The position numbers were made by a program, and so were the translations under genes. Under the pieces are notes generated by a model that saw only the letters and a list, made by a program, of their open reading frames with translations, searched no databases and was not told the origin of the DNA. This document shows, in pieces, positions 33,883 through 43,421 of a DNA stretch of 64,000 bases (position 1 is its first letter; each line of letters opens with the position of its first letter). The stretch is from NCBI GenBank assembly GCA_017456765.1, contig JAFTIR010000035.1:1-64000 (forward strand), in the 5' to 3' direction. The stretch comes from Clostridia bacterium. GTDB taxonomy: Bacteria; Bacillota; Clostridia; Oscillospirales; CAG-382.

Positions 33883-34847
33883 GTTGCGGTGCCATGGCTC
33901 AGCGGGGTCACGGTCCGGCCTATGCAAAATACAAAAAAGACTATCCCGGCACAGTGCTTGCGGCATGTTGCGACATCAACGAGGATAGAGCTAAAAAATT
34001 CTCTGAAGATTTCGGATTTGAAGCCTACTACACAGATTATATAAAGATGCTCGAAGAGACTAATCCCGATGTCGTATGTCTGTTATCCCCGGTTGATCTC
34101 ACATGTCCGATGGCGGTTGAAATAATCAAAAAGGGCTTCAACATTATAATGGAAAAACCTCCTGGCAAAAACTGTGACGAAGTCCTGACTATATTAAAGG
34201 CAGCTCAAGAAAACGGTGTCAATGTCCGCACTGCATTTAACAGAAGGTATACTCCTCTTATCACAGAGCTGAAAAAGCGTATCGCAGAAACGGGCGAAAA
34301 GATTATAAATATCACCTATCAGATGTACCGCTGGCACAGATATGACAAGGATTTCTCAACCACTGCAATTCATGCCGTTGATGCAGTCAAATATATTGCA
34401 TCGTCTGATTACAAAAGAGTAACATTTGACTACGATTTCAAACCGAAGTACGGTGAAAACGTCAAGAACATTTTTATAAACGGTGAATTTGAAAACGGTG
34501 TCTTTACTCAGATTTCTCTTGTTCCTGTTGGCGGTGTTGTAACAGAGCGTCTTACCGTCAATACTCATGCCAACACATTTTTTGTCGACCTGCCTGTGTG
34601 GGGCAACATTGATGTTCCCGGAAAGCTCACTCACATAGCAAACGGCAGAGAAATAACCGTTATTACCGGCGATATGCTGTCTAACAGCACAGAAATGTTT
34701 GAACTGTGCGGATTTTACGATGAAAACAGATGCTTTTTTGAGCATATAAGGCACAAAAGTGAAACAACAAACGACCTTGAGAGTGCCATTCAGTCTGTTG
34801 AAATCGAAGACTATATCAGAAAGTCAAAAACATTATACAAAGCATAA
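33861..34847 (+). CDS. Gfo/Idh/MocA-family oxidoreductase
   Basis: 328 residues. The N-terminal NAD(P)-binding fold has IGCGAMAQRGHG. The signature MEKPPGKN (EKP) carries the catalytic Lys. The C-terminal alpha/beta domain follows, with YRWHRYDKDFSTTAIHAVDAV supplying the His. It is likely a sugar dehydrogenase for the product of the lyase genes. It overlaps copy 1 of the lyase gene by 22 bases (ATG 33861 after AGGAGG) and ends 16 bases before copy 2 of the acetyltransferase gene. Confidence 0.88.
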   Translation: MFKICSIGCGAMAQRGHGPAYAKYKKDYPGTVLAACCDINEDRAKKFSEDFGFEAYYTDYIKMLEETNPDVVCLLSPVDLTCPMAVEIIKKGFNIIMEKPPGKNCDEVLTILKAAQENGVNVRTAFNRRYTPLITELKKRIAETGEKIINITYQMYRWHRYDKDFSTTAIHAVDAVKYIASSDYKRVTFDYDFKPKYGENVKNIFINGEFENGVFTQISLVPVGGVVTERLTVNTHANTFFVDLPVWGNIDVPGKLTHIANGREITVITGDMLSNSTEMFELCGFYDENRCFFEHIRHKSETTNDLESAIQSVEIEDYIRKSKTLYKA

Positions 34848-34863
34848 AAGAGAGGGAACAATC

Positions 34864-35418
34864 ATGGCAGAAGAAAAGCACACATATTCTCCGGATTTTA
34901 CTGATGAGGAATTCGAAAAGTTCTGTAAATTCATGCATCAGACAGATACCGCCGCCTACGGCTTTGCAAGAGCAAAGGCTCTTGGCTACGACATCGAAGG
35001 TCTTTCAATTGCTCCAGGTGTTATTATTTCGAGAAATCCAAGAATGTCAATTGGCAAATTTGTAAGACTCGGTCTTTACACATACGTTTCGGGTGCTACA
35101 AAGATAGGCGATCACGTTCTTATCGGGCCCCACTGCTCAATCGCAGGCGGAAATCACAAGTTCAATGCCGAAAAGGGTTGGTTTGCGGACAGGTCTGAAA
35201 AAGATCAACTCGAAACAAGCATCGAAATCGGCGAAGGCAGCTGGCTTTGCAGCAATGTTGTAGTTGTAGCAGGTGTAAAGGTTGGCAAATGCAACCTCAT
35301 CTGTGCAGGTGCTGTTGTTACAAAAGATACAGAAGATTATGCTATCATGGCAGGCGTTCCTGCAAAGAAAATAGGATATATTGACAAAGAAACAGGAGAA
35401 TACATTTACGGCAAGTAA
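34864..35418 (+). CDS. Hexapeptide-repeat O-acetyltransferase, copy 2
   Basis: A paralogue of the gene at 31215 with the same 184-residue length and nearly the same sequence in the cap (HTYSPDFTDEEFEKFC) and the closing turns. Main differences lie around residues 25-80 (TAAYGFARAKALGYDIEG). The start is ATG 34864, with AGAGGGAAC upstream. The open frame extends into the upstream gene. It is followed 19 bases later by lyase copy 2. Confidence 0.85.
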   Translation: MAEEKHTYSPDFTDEEFEKFCKFMHQTDTAAYGFARAKALGYDIEGLSIAPGVIISRNPRMSIGKFVRLGLYTYVSGATKIGDHVLIGPHCSIAGGNHKFNAEKGWFADRSEKDQLETSIEIGEGSWLCSNVVVVAGVKVGKCNLICAGAVVTKDTEDYAIMAGVPAKKIGYIDKETGEYIYGK

Positions 35419-35437
35419 TACAAAGGAGAGAAATACC

Positions 35438-37528
35438 ATGAGCAACATTTTCCCCACAAATAGAACATCACCAACTCAGAATTTTCAGTTCCCTACCGAA
35501 AATGAAACAGTATACGAAAATCCCATGACATTTATATGGATTCCCGTAGACGATGCGAAAAAATATACACTCACTGTTTTTGATGATGAAGGCTACTGCG
35601 AAAAAGTAGAAACAGAGCACAACTTTGCAAATTTTCCAAAAAAACTTGAAGCAAAACAGTACTTCTGGACGGTTGAAACCGATACAGGACTCTTAAGAGA
35701 AAAAATGAGCTTTACCATTTCGGAAAATGCTGTTTTCTTTGATAGACCCACCCCGGAAGAGGTCTTCAACTCATACCCTGCTGAAAGACCTGCGTATATT
35801 TTCACAAAAAATGAAATTCCTGCACTTCTTGAGGAAAGAAAAGAAGAAATCGAAGCAATTAAAAGAACTGTTGCCGTGGCTATGTCCCGTCCTTTTCCGA
35901 AAACTGCTACATTCCATTGGGAAGCCTGGTCTTATGAATACAAGCTGTATTTCTCAGAGCACAGACTCTACTGCGACAGAGACCTTATTGCGTGTGCACT
36001 TCTTTATGCCCTCACAGGCGACGAAAAAGCAGGCGAGCACGGAAAAAAATTGCTTTTATCTATATGCGACATGAATCCCCTCGGCCCTTGTTCTGTTATA
36101 TGCTTTTGGGGAGATGAAGTCGGCATCAGTAACATGAGAAATCTCCCTGCCGCATTTGATATGCTATACCCGCTCCTTGACAACAAGCAGAGAAAATATG
36201 TTGCACAGACCATCGCTGTTTATGCACAGCAGACAGAGGACAAACTTAAAGCAATTGATTTTCCGAGGAATCCTTCACATTCACACGCAGGCAGAGTTCC
36301 CGCATATCTCGGCGGTGCGGCACTTGTGCTTAAGGGAACGGGTGTTGTTCCGGAAGAAACCCTCAAAAGATGGCTCTCCTACTCCCTTGACATCTGCTGC
36401 GGTATTTTCCCCTACTACGGCAGAAGTGACGGTAGCTGGGCTGAGGGAGTTTTCTACTCATCAAGCTATACCAAATGGTATCTTCCCTTTTATGCCGCAA
36501 TTGAACGCTTTACGGGAAAGAGTATGCTTAACAGACCCTTCTTCCACAGATACACAAACTTCCTTATACATTTCTGCGACCACAGGTATGAGAATCATCC
36601 TTTCTGCGACTGCTACTATGAAACTCCGCTTTCGGACAAATGGCCGGGATTCTTTGCACAAAACCCCTTCACCGTTTATGCAGGAAAATTCGGCCCCGAC
36701 CTTGCAAAAAAGAGATGCCGCGAATACTCAAAGCAGGATATTTACCATTTACATCTTCTTGACCTGTTTATCCCGACACTTAGACAAGAAGAAAAGAGTC
36801 TTGCATGTAATCCCGAGGATGTGGCAGTTTTCCCTGACGGCGGATTTATCGCGATGCACACAGAGCTTGAAAACGAAAACGACATATGCGTTATGGCTCG
36901 TGCTTCGAAATTCCCGTACAACAGCCACGCTCATGCTGACCAGGGCTCCTTTGCCCTATTTTGCGGCGGCACCTCACTTATATCCCCATCGGGTTACTTT
37001 GGAATAGGTTTCGGCTCAAATCACCACATGGGGTGGACAAAGAAATCAAAGGCACACAATGTAATACTTGTTGACGGGATTGGTCAGGACGAAGTGCCGA
37101 TACTTGAATCTGTCGGAAAAATTGTTTCTGTTGACAAGGAAAACAAGGTCTGTCTCATGGATATGTCAACAGCTTATCCCAACATTTCAAAGTGGCAGAG
37201 AAAGCTTGACCTTGATACTGACGGGCTTATCGTTTCGGATGTTATTGAATCAGACGAAGATGTTGAAATCACATACTGTCTGCACGCGTTATCAAAGCCC
37301 GAGGCTTCAGGTAACACGGTAGTTATCGAAAGAAACGGAAAGAAGCTCACAATAATTCCTGATGAAAACCTCTCTCTTGAAATTATTTCCGACAAATTTG
37401 ACGTTGACCTGAATGACGGTCAGCCCGAAAAATTCCACGTTACAGAACCTGTGCAGTATCACATTTATTACAAGACAAAAAAGGCAAAATCTCACGCCTT
37501 CACAGTAAAATATAAAGTAAATTGTTAA
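35438..37528 (+). CDS. Heparinase II/III-like polysaccharide lyase, copy 2
   Basis: 696 residues with the same layout as copy 1: Ig/Fn3-like domain, alpha-toroid with SHSHAGRVPAYLGGAALVL and GSWAEGVFYSSSYTKWYLP, and beta-domain with YNSHAHADQGSFALF. The HAHADQ block is the standard family form, so this copy looks catalytically typical, while copy 1 (HRHKDQ) is altered. AAAGGAG precedes ATG 35438. It ends at a strong terminator, closing the five-gene locus. Confidence 0.82.
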   Translation: MSNIFPTNRTSPTQNFQFPTENETVYENPMTFIWIPVDDAKKYTLTVFDDEGYCEKVETEHNFANFPKKLEAKQYFWTVETDTGLLREKMSFTISENAVFFDRPTPEEVFNSYPAERPAYIFTKNEIPALLEERKEEIEAIKRTVAVAMSRPFPKTATFHWEAWSYEYKLYFSEHRLYCDRDLIACALLYALTGDEKAGEHGKKLLLSICDMNPLGPCSVICFWGDEVGISNMRNLPAAFDMLYPLLDNKQRKYVAQTIAVYAQQTEDKLKAIDFPRNPSHSHAGRVPAYLGGAALVLKGTGVVPEETLKRWLSYSLDICCGIFPYYGRSDGSWAEGVFYSSSYTKWYLPFYAAIERFTGKSMLNRPFFHRYTNFLIHFCDHRYENHPFCDCYYETPLSDKWPGFFAQNPFTVYAGKFGPDLAKKRCREYSKQDIYHLHLLDLFIPTLRQEEKSLACNPEDVAVFPDGGFIAMHTELENENDICVMARASKFPYNSHAHADQGSFALFCGGTSLISPSGYFGIGFGSNHHMGWTKKSKAHNVILVDGIGQDEVPILESVGKIVSVDKENKVCLMDMSTAYPNISKWQRKLDLDTDGLIVSDVIESDEDVEITYCLHALSKPEASGNTVVIERNGKKLTIIPDENLSLEIISDKFDVDLNDGQPEKFHVTEPVQYHIYYKTKKAKSHAFTVKYKVNC

Positions 37529-37542
37529 TCAAAGAACGCACC

Positions 37543-37573
37543 AAACGGGAGGATCCATTTCCTCCCGTTTTTA
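37543..37573 (+). terminator. Terminator of the polysaccharide locus
   Basis: AAACGGGAGG and CCTCCCGTTT form a 10-base stem and T-rich sequence follows. Confidence 0.88.
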
Positions 37574-37576
37574 ATG

Positions 37577-37605
37577 TTGACATTTGCGTAAATGTATGGT
37601 AGAAT
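37577..37605 (+). promoter_or_regulatory. Promoter of ncRNA copy 2
   Basis: TTGACA and TAGAAT, 17-base spacer, first paired base 7 bases after the -10, matching copy 1 exactly. Confidence 0.88.
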
Positions 37606-37611
37606 GTATAT

Positions 37612-37767
37612 GCCAAGCTAACTGAATAATCTGTAGAAATGTGTGTTTTTACTTTTCGGTAAAAATGCATGCTCTTTCTTATACACATTTCTATGGTTTA
37701 AGGTTAGCTTGGCGGCAGAGAGCTATGCATTTTTCGTGCGTGGCTTTATGCCGCGCACTTTTTATTT
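37612..37767 (+). ncRNA. Structured intergenic ncRNA, copy 2 (unassigned family)
   Basis: About 155 nt. The closing helix is GCCAAGCTAAC (37612-37622) with GTTAGCTTGGC (37703-37713). The inner helix is TAGAAATGTG/CACATTTCTA and the apical hairpin TTTTTAC/GTAAAAA. The tail AGAGCTATGCATTTTT (37719-37734) is complementary, but for one bulged T, to AAAAATGCATGCTCT (37661-37675). The terminator is GTGCGTGGC-TTTAT-GCCGCGCAC followed by T5. Compared with copy 1 the helices differ in sequence but stay paired, and A-T becomes G-C in the long-range contact. It is an independent unit between convergent genes and encodes no protein that I can see. Confidence 0.82.
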
Positions 37768-37843
37768 AGGGAGGGAATCGAAATAAAGAAAAAGTATTCG
37801 CCCATATGTCGCCAAACAATACTACACAGCTCACGCGCTAACG

Positions 37844-37870
37844 AAAAAGGACGGCTCAGCCGTCCTTTAC
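37844..37870 (-). terminator. Terminator of the heat-shock operon
   Basis: GGACGGC and GCCGTCC around TCA, flanked by AAA and TTT so that it works on the minus strand. Confidence 0.85.
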
Positions 37871-37883
37871 CTTTTATATTTTG

Positions 37884-39047
37884 TTACGAAAACAAATCAG
37901 AAAGCTTATCAAAGAAGCTCTTTTTCTGAACATTATTCTTCTCACCTATTGAGTCAGAAAATGCTTTGAGAAGTTCTTTCTGCTGTTTATTGAGGTTCTT
38001 CGGAACTTCAACGACTACTCTGAAAACAAGGTCGCCGCGTCTTGAACCCCTGATTTCTGTGATACCCTTGCCCTTCATCTTGAACACTGTACCTGTCTGT
38101 GTTCCTTCGGGAATTTCGTAATCGGCTTTGCCCTCGAGGGTCGGAACATCAATTGTTGCACCCAGCACCGCCTCAGAGAACGTAATGGGAACATCACAAT
38201 ATATGTTTCTGCCTTCCCTTTCAAAAATGGGATGCTTCTTGATTGTAACCTCAACATAAACGTCGCCATTAGGTCCGCCGTTTCTGCCGGCATCTCCCTG
38301 TCCCGACAAAACAACATTCTGTCCGTCATCAATTCCTGCAGGGATTGTGACAGTGAGCTTTTTGCTCTTTCTGTTAAAGCCCTGACCGTTACAGGAACTG
38401 CAGGGTGTTTTTATGGTCTTACCCTTACCGTTACAGGTGGGGCAGGTCGTCTGAGACTGGAACACACCGAAGGGTGTTCTCTGCTGGCTTGTAACAGTTC
38501 CGCTTCCGCGACACTGACTACAGGTTTCAGGGCTTGTGCCCTTTGCCGCACCGGAACCGGCACACTCCTCACACTTTTCAATTCTGTTGAAATTTATATC
38601 TTTTTTACAGCCGAATGCCGCTTCTTCAAAGGTAATTGTCACCCTTGCTTCACGGTCCGCACCCTTTTGCGGTGCGTTCTGGCGTCTTGAGCTTCTGCCG
38701 CCCATTCCGCCGCCAAAAAAGCTACCGAATATGTCGCCAAGGTCAATATCACCGTCAAAGCCGCCAAATCCGCCGAAGCCGCCACCAAAGCCACCGCCCT
38801 GACCTGCCCCGTAGGACGGGTCAACACCGGCATGACCGAAGCGGTCATACTTTGCCTTTTTATCGGGGTCGGAAAGAATGCCGTAGGCTTCATTGACTTC
38901 CTTAAACTTTTGCTCGGCTTCCTTATCACCGGGATTGAGGTCGGGGTGATACTGCTTTGCAAGCTTACGGAAGGATTTTTTTATCTCTTCATCCGAAGCA
39001 CCTTTTTGTAATCCAAGTACTTCGTAAAAATCTCTTTTTTCTGCCAT
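37884..39047 (-). CDS. dnaJ: Chaperone protein DnaJ
   Basis: Co-chaperone of DnaK, 387 residues. The J domain has the HPD motif ([11 protein letters not shown]). A Gly/Phe-rich region follows ([16 protein letters not shown]), then four zinc-binding CxxCxGxG repeats ([32 protein letters not shown]), and the C-terminal substrate domain. It is the last gene of the hrcA operon, 28 bases after dnaK. Confidence 0.97.
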   Translation of the reverse strand: MAEKRDFYEVLGLQKGASDEEIKKSFRKLAKQYHPDLNPGDKEAEQKFKEVNEAYGILSDPDKKAKYDRFGHAGVDPSYGAGQGGGFGGGFGGFGGFDGDIDLGDIFGSFFGGGMGGRSSRRQNAPQKGADREARVTITFEEAAFGCKKDINFNRIEKCEECAGSGAAKGTSPETCSQCRGSGTVTSQQRTPFGVFQSQTTCPTCNGKGKTIKTPCSSCNGQGFNRKSKKLTVTIPAGIDDGQNVVLSGQGDAGRNGGPNGDVYVEVTIKKHPIFEREGRNIYCDVPITFSEAVLGATIDVPTLEGKADYEIPEGTQTGTVFKMKGKGITEIRGSRRGDLVFRVVVEVPKNLNKQQKELLKAFSDSIGEKNNVQKKSFFDKLSDLFS

Positions 39048-39075
39048 TATTCTTATCCTTTAAGAATTATTCTGC

Positions 39076-40938
<1,863 letters not shown>

Positions 40939-41001
40939 TTAATAATCTGATTTGTAATTTGTCTGACTGCTTTGATTTATGGCAATCAAACAGTCTCTCG
41001 G

Positions 41002-41550
41002 CTAATTCGCGACCTTTACCATTGAGTGTCTTATGATTTTGTCGCCCATTTTATAGCCCTTGAGGAAAACCTCGGAAACGGTGTTTTCGTCAAGCTCTTC
41101 ATTCTCCTCGTGCATTACTGCATTATGAAGCTCGGGGTTAAACTTTTCTCCCTTTGCGGGTATTTCTTCAACGCCCATTTTAGAGAAAACTTCCTTTGCC
41201 TGCTCAAGTATTTTATTTACTCCGTCGACAACGCTCTGTGCATCGGCGTTTGTTACATCAACCGCCGCCGCTCTGTCAAGGTTATCGAGAACAGTAAGCA
41301 AATTTGCAACGCTATCGGCAATTCCCTCTTTATAAAGAGCTTCCTTTTCCTTCTGTGTACGCTTTTTAAAGTTATCGTACTCGGCAAGCATACGAAGATA
41401 TTTATCTTCGCTTTCTTTAAGTGCCGTTTCAAGCTCTGCTATTTTTTCTTTATTTTTATCCTTTTTGCAAGATTTCTTTTCTTTCTTTTCGCAAGGCTCG
41501 GTATCGTTTGCCACGGTTTCTTCTATGATTTCGTCCTTTTCTGTACTCAT
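41002..41550 (-). CDS. grpE: Nucleotide exchange factor GrpE
   Basis: 182 residues. A charged N-terminal region (CEKKEKKSCKKDKNKEK) leads into the long coiled coil and the beta-domain with YDNFKKRTQKEKE and VMHEENEELDENTVSEVFLKGY. ATG 41550 is chosen because AAGGA lies 8 bases upstream. The frame begins at ATG 41574, overlapping hrcA. Order hrcA-grpE-dnaK-dnaJ is the standard class I heat-shock operon. Confidence 0.95.
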   Translation of the reverse strand: MSTEKDEIIEETVANDTEPCEKKEKKSCKKDKNKEKIAELETALKESEDKYLRMLAEYDNFKKRTQKEKEALYKEGIADSVANLLTVLDNLDRAAAVDVTNADAQSVVDGVNKILEQAKEVFSKMGVEEIPAKGEKFNPELHNAVMHEENEELDENTVSEVFLKGYKMGDKIIRHSMVKVAN

Positions 41551-41570
41551 TTTTTCATTCCTTTCTATTT

Positions 41571-42614
41571 TCATTCTTCACCGCCCGGCAAACTCTTTAC
41601 ATCAAGAGTATTAGCAAGCTGCCGGAGAGCAGAAATAACTTTTTTATAATCCATTCGTTTAGGACCTATAATGCCAAGTACGGCATTCTGTCCGTTACCA
41701 ATAGGCAGATTACAGTAGACAACACTGGTATCCGAAAGCTCCTCCGCCCTGTTTTCATCGCCGATATAAACCTTAAGTCCCTTACTGTCGACATCATCAG
41801 GACGCAGAACTTCATTTATTTTGCTGTCGTTGTTTTCAATAAACTCTAAGATATTCTTTACCTTTCCGACATCCGTAAATTCGGGGTAAGAAAGAAGATT
41901 TGTAATACCGTCAACCTTCACTCGCTGATTTTGTTTTCCGCAGACGGCATCATAAGCACATCTGACAATCGGTGTCACAAGAGACGAAAGAGTGCCAAAA
42001 TCATTTTCAAGCTCGAGAAGTACAGGAAGTGCCACATCATCAAGGCTGATATTGCAAAGGTGCTTATTAAGAGAAGTCTTTATCTTCTCAACCGCCCTTG
42101 CATCAAGGCACACATCTGTCAGCAAGTGCTGGCTTTTGACAGAATTATCGGGAAGCACCATGACAAGAACTATACTGTTCTCATCAATCAGCAGTGCATC
42201 AAAGCGGCTGACAACGTGCTTCTTGTTTGAAGTCATGAGAGAAAGGGTTGCACAGTTGGTAATCTCCGAAATTACCTTTGATGCCTTAGACACCATTTTC
42301 TCCATTTCGTCCATCTTGAAGCGGGTAAGTTCATTGAGAAGGTTCAGCTCTTCAACATTAAGCCTGTAAGCCTCCATTAGCTGTTCAATATATATTCTGT
42401 ACGCCGCATTTGACGGGATTCGGCCTGCCGAGGTGTGTGGCTTATCAAGATAACCCATTTCCTCAAGCTCACTCATCTCGTTTCTTATCGTTGCGGGAGA
42501 AAGGGACATATTTCCCGACTCCACAAGATGTTTGGAACCGACAGGCTCGCCATTGACAATATATTCGTCAACGATAGATTTAAGTATTCTCATTTTTCTT
42601 TCATTCAAATCCAA
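41571..42614 (-). CDS. hrcA: Heat-inducible transcription repressor HrcA
   Basis: 347 residues. The N-terminal winged helix has MRILKSIVDEYIVNGEPVGSK and LSPATIRNEMSELEEMGYL. The remainder is the GAF-like dimer domain. It binds the CIRCE element just upstream and is released in heat shock with help of GroE. The frame starts at TTG 42614 with AAGGGAG about 9 bases before it. ATG 42593 is a possible alternative. Confidence 0.95.
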   Translation of the reverse strand: MDLNERKMRILKSIVDEYIVNGEPVGSKHLVESGNMSLSPATIRNEMSELEEMGYLDKPHTSAGRIPSNAAYRIYIEQLMEAYRLNVEELNLLNELTRFKMDEMEKMVSKASKVISEITNCATLSLMTSNKKHVVSRFDALLIDENSIVLVMVLPDNSVKSQHLLTDVCLDARAVEKIKTSLNKHLCNISLDDVALPVLLELENDFGTLSSLVTPIVRCAYDAVCGKQNQRVKVDGITNLLSYPEFTDVGKVKNILEFIENNDSKINEVLRPDDVDSKGLKVYIGDENRAEELSDTSVVYCNLPIGNGQNAVLGIIGPKRMDYKKVISALRQLANTLDVKSLPGGEE

Positions 42615-42638
42615 AGTCTGTCACTCCCTTTTATATTT

Positions 42639-42665
42639 TTAGCACTCTCATCGTTCGAGTGCCAA
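42639..42665. promoter_or_regulatory. CIRCE operator
   Basis: TTAGCACTC, nine bases, then GAGTGCCAA: the HrcA inverted repeat with one mismatch, 25 bases before the hrcA start. Confidence 0.95.
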
Positions 42666-42746
42666 CGATATATAATTTACCATACATTTGCGATAAAATA
42701 CCATATATTTGATGAACTTTTTGTAAAGTAGTGTGACCTGTATGTG

Positions 42747-42777
42747 AAAAGGCTTCGTACCAAAGACGAAGCCTTAA
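42747..42777 (-). terminator. Terminator of the yqfC-nth run
   Basis: AAGGCTTCG and CGAAGCCTT in a perfect 9-base stem, read on the minus strand into TTTTC. Confidence 0.85.
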
Positions 42778-42788
42778 TTTACAAATAT

Positions 42789-43421
42789 TCAAGCACCTTT
42801 GCAGAGTTTATTCTCTTTCATGGGACACTCACTGCACTTTGGATTTTTGGCAGAGCATATATCTCTTCCGAAATCGACAATCATATGGCAGAAGTCACTT
42901 TGCACCTCTTTTGGCAAAAGCGGTGCAAGAGTGCGCTCGACAATTGCCTGGTTCGTACTTTTCACAAGTCCGAGTCTGTTTGTAATCCGTATACAGTGGG
43001 TATCGGCAACAATTCCACCTTTTCCGAAAACATCGCCGAGGATAAGGTTTGCTATTTTACTTCCAACGCCCGAAAGGGATATGAGGCTGTCATAATCATC
43101 AGGCACTTTGCCGTCAAATTTTTCAACAAGCTGTGCGGACATTTCGCGAAGGCTCTTTGCCTTTGTTCTGTAAAGACCGCAGGATTTAATTAGTTCTTCC
43201 ACCCTCTCCTGCGAAGCCTCTGACATAGCATAAACATCCGGGATTTCTTTAAACAAAGTCTTTGACACGATATTTACTCTTGCATCCGTACACTGTGCCG
43301 AAAGGCGTGCCATAACAAGAAGTCTCCACGGGTCTCCGTCATGGTAAAGAGTACACTCCGAGTCGGGATAGAGCTTCTTTAATTGCTCATATATTTTTGT
43401 TGCTTTATGTTTAGTAGTCAA
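42789..43421 (-). CDS. nth: Endonuclease III (DNA glycosylase/AP lyase)
   Basis: Base-excision repair of oxidised pyrimidines. 210 residues. The helix-hairpin-helix LSGVGSKIAN carries the catalytic Lys, and VADTHCIR carries the catalytic Asp. The C-terminal [4Fe-4S] loop has four Cys with spacing 6-2-7 (CSAKNPKCSECP, then C), whereas E. coli has 6-2-5, so the last loop is two residues longer. The likely start is TTG 43421, because AGGAG lies 7 bases before it. It overlaps the end of the upstream gene by 11 bases. The frame's ATG at 43451 has no ribosome site. Confidence 0.92.
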   Translation of the reverse strand: MTTKHKATKIYEQLKKLYPDSECTLYHDGDPWRLLVMARLSAQCTDARVNIVSKTLFKEIPDVYAMSEASQERVEELIKSCGLYRTKAKSLREMSAQLVEKFDGKVPDDYDSLISLSGVGSKIANLILGDVFGKGGIVADTHCIRITNRLGLVKSTNQAIVERTLAPLLPKEVQSDFCHMIVDFGRDICSAKNPKCSECPMKENKLCKGA

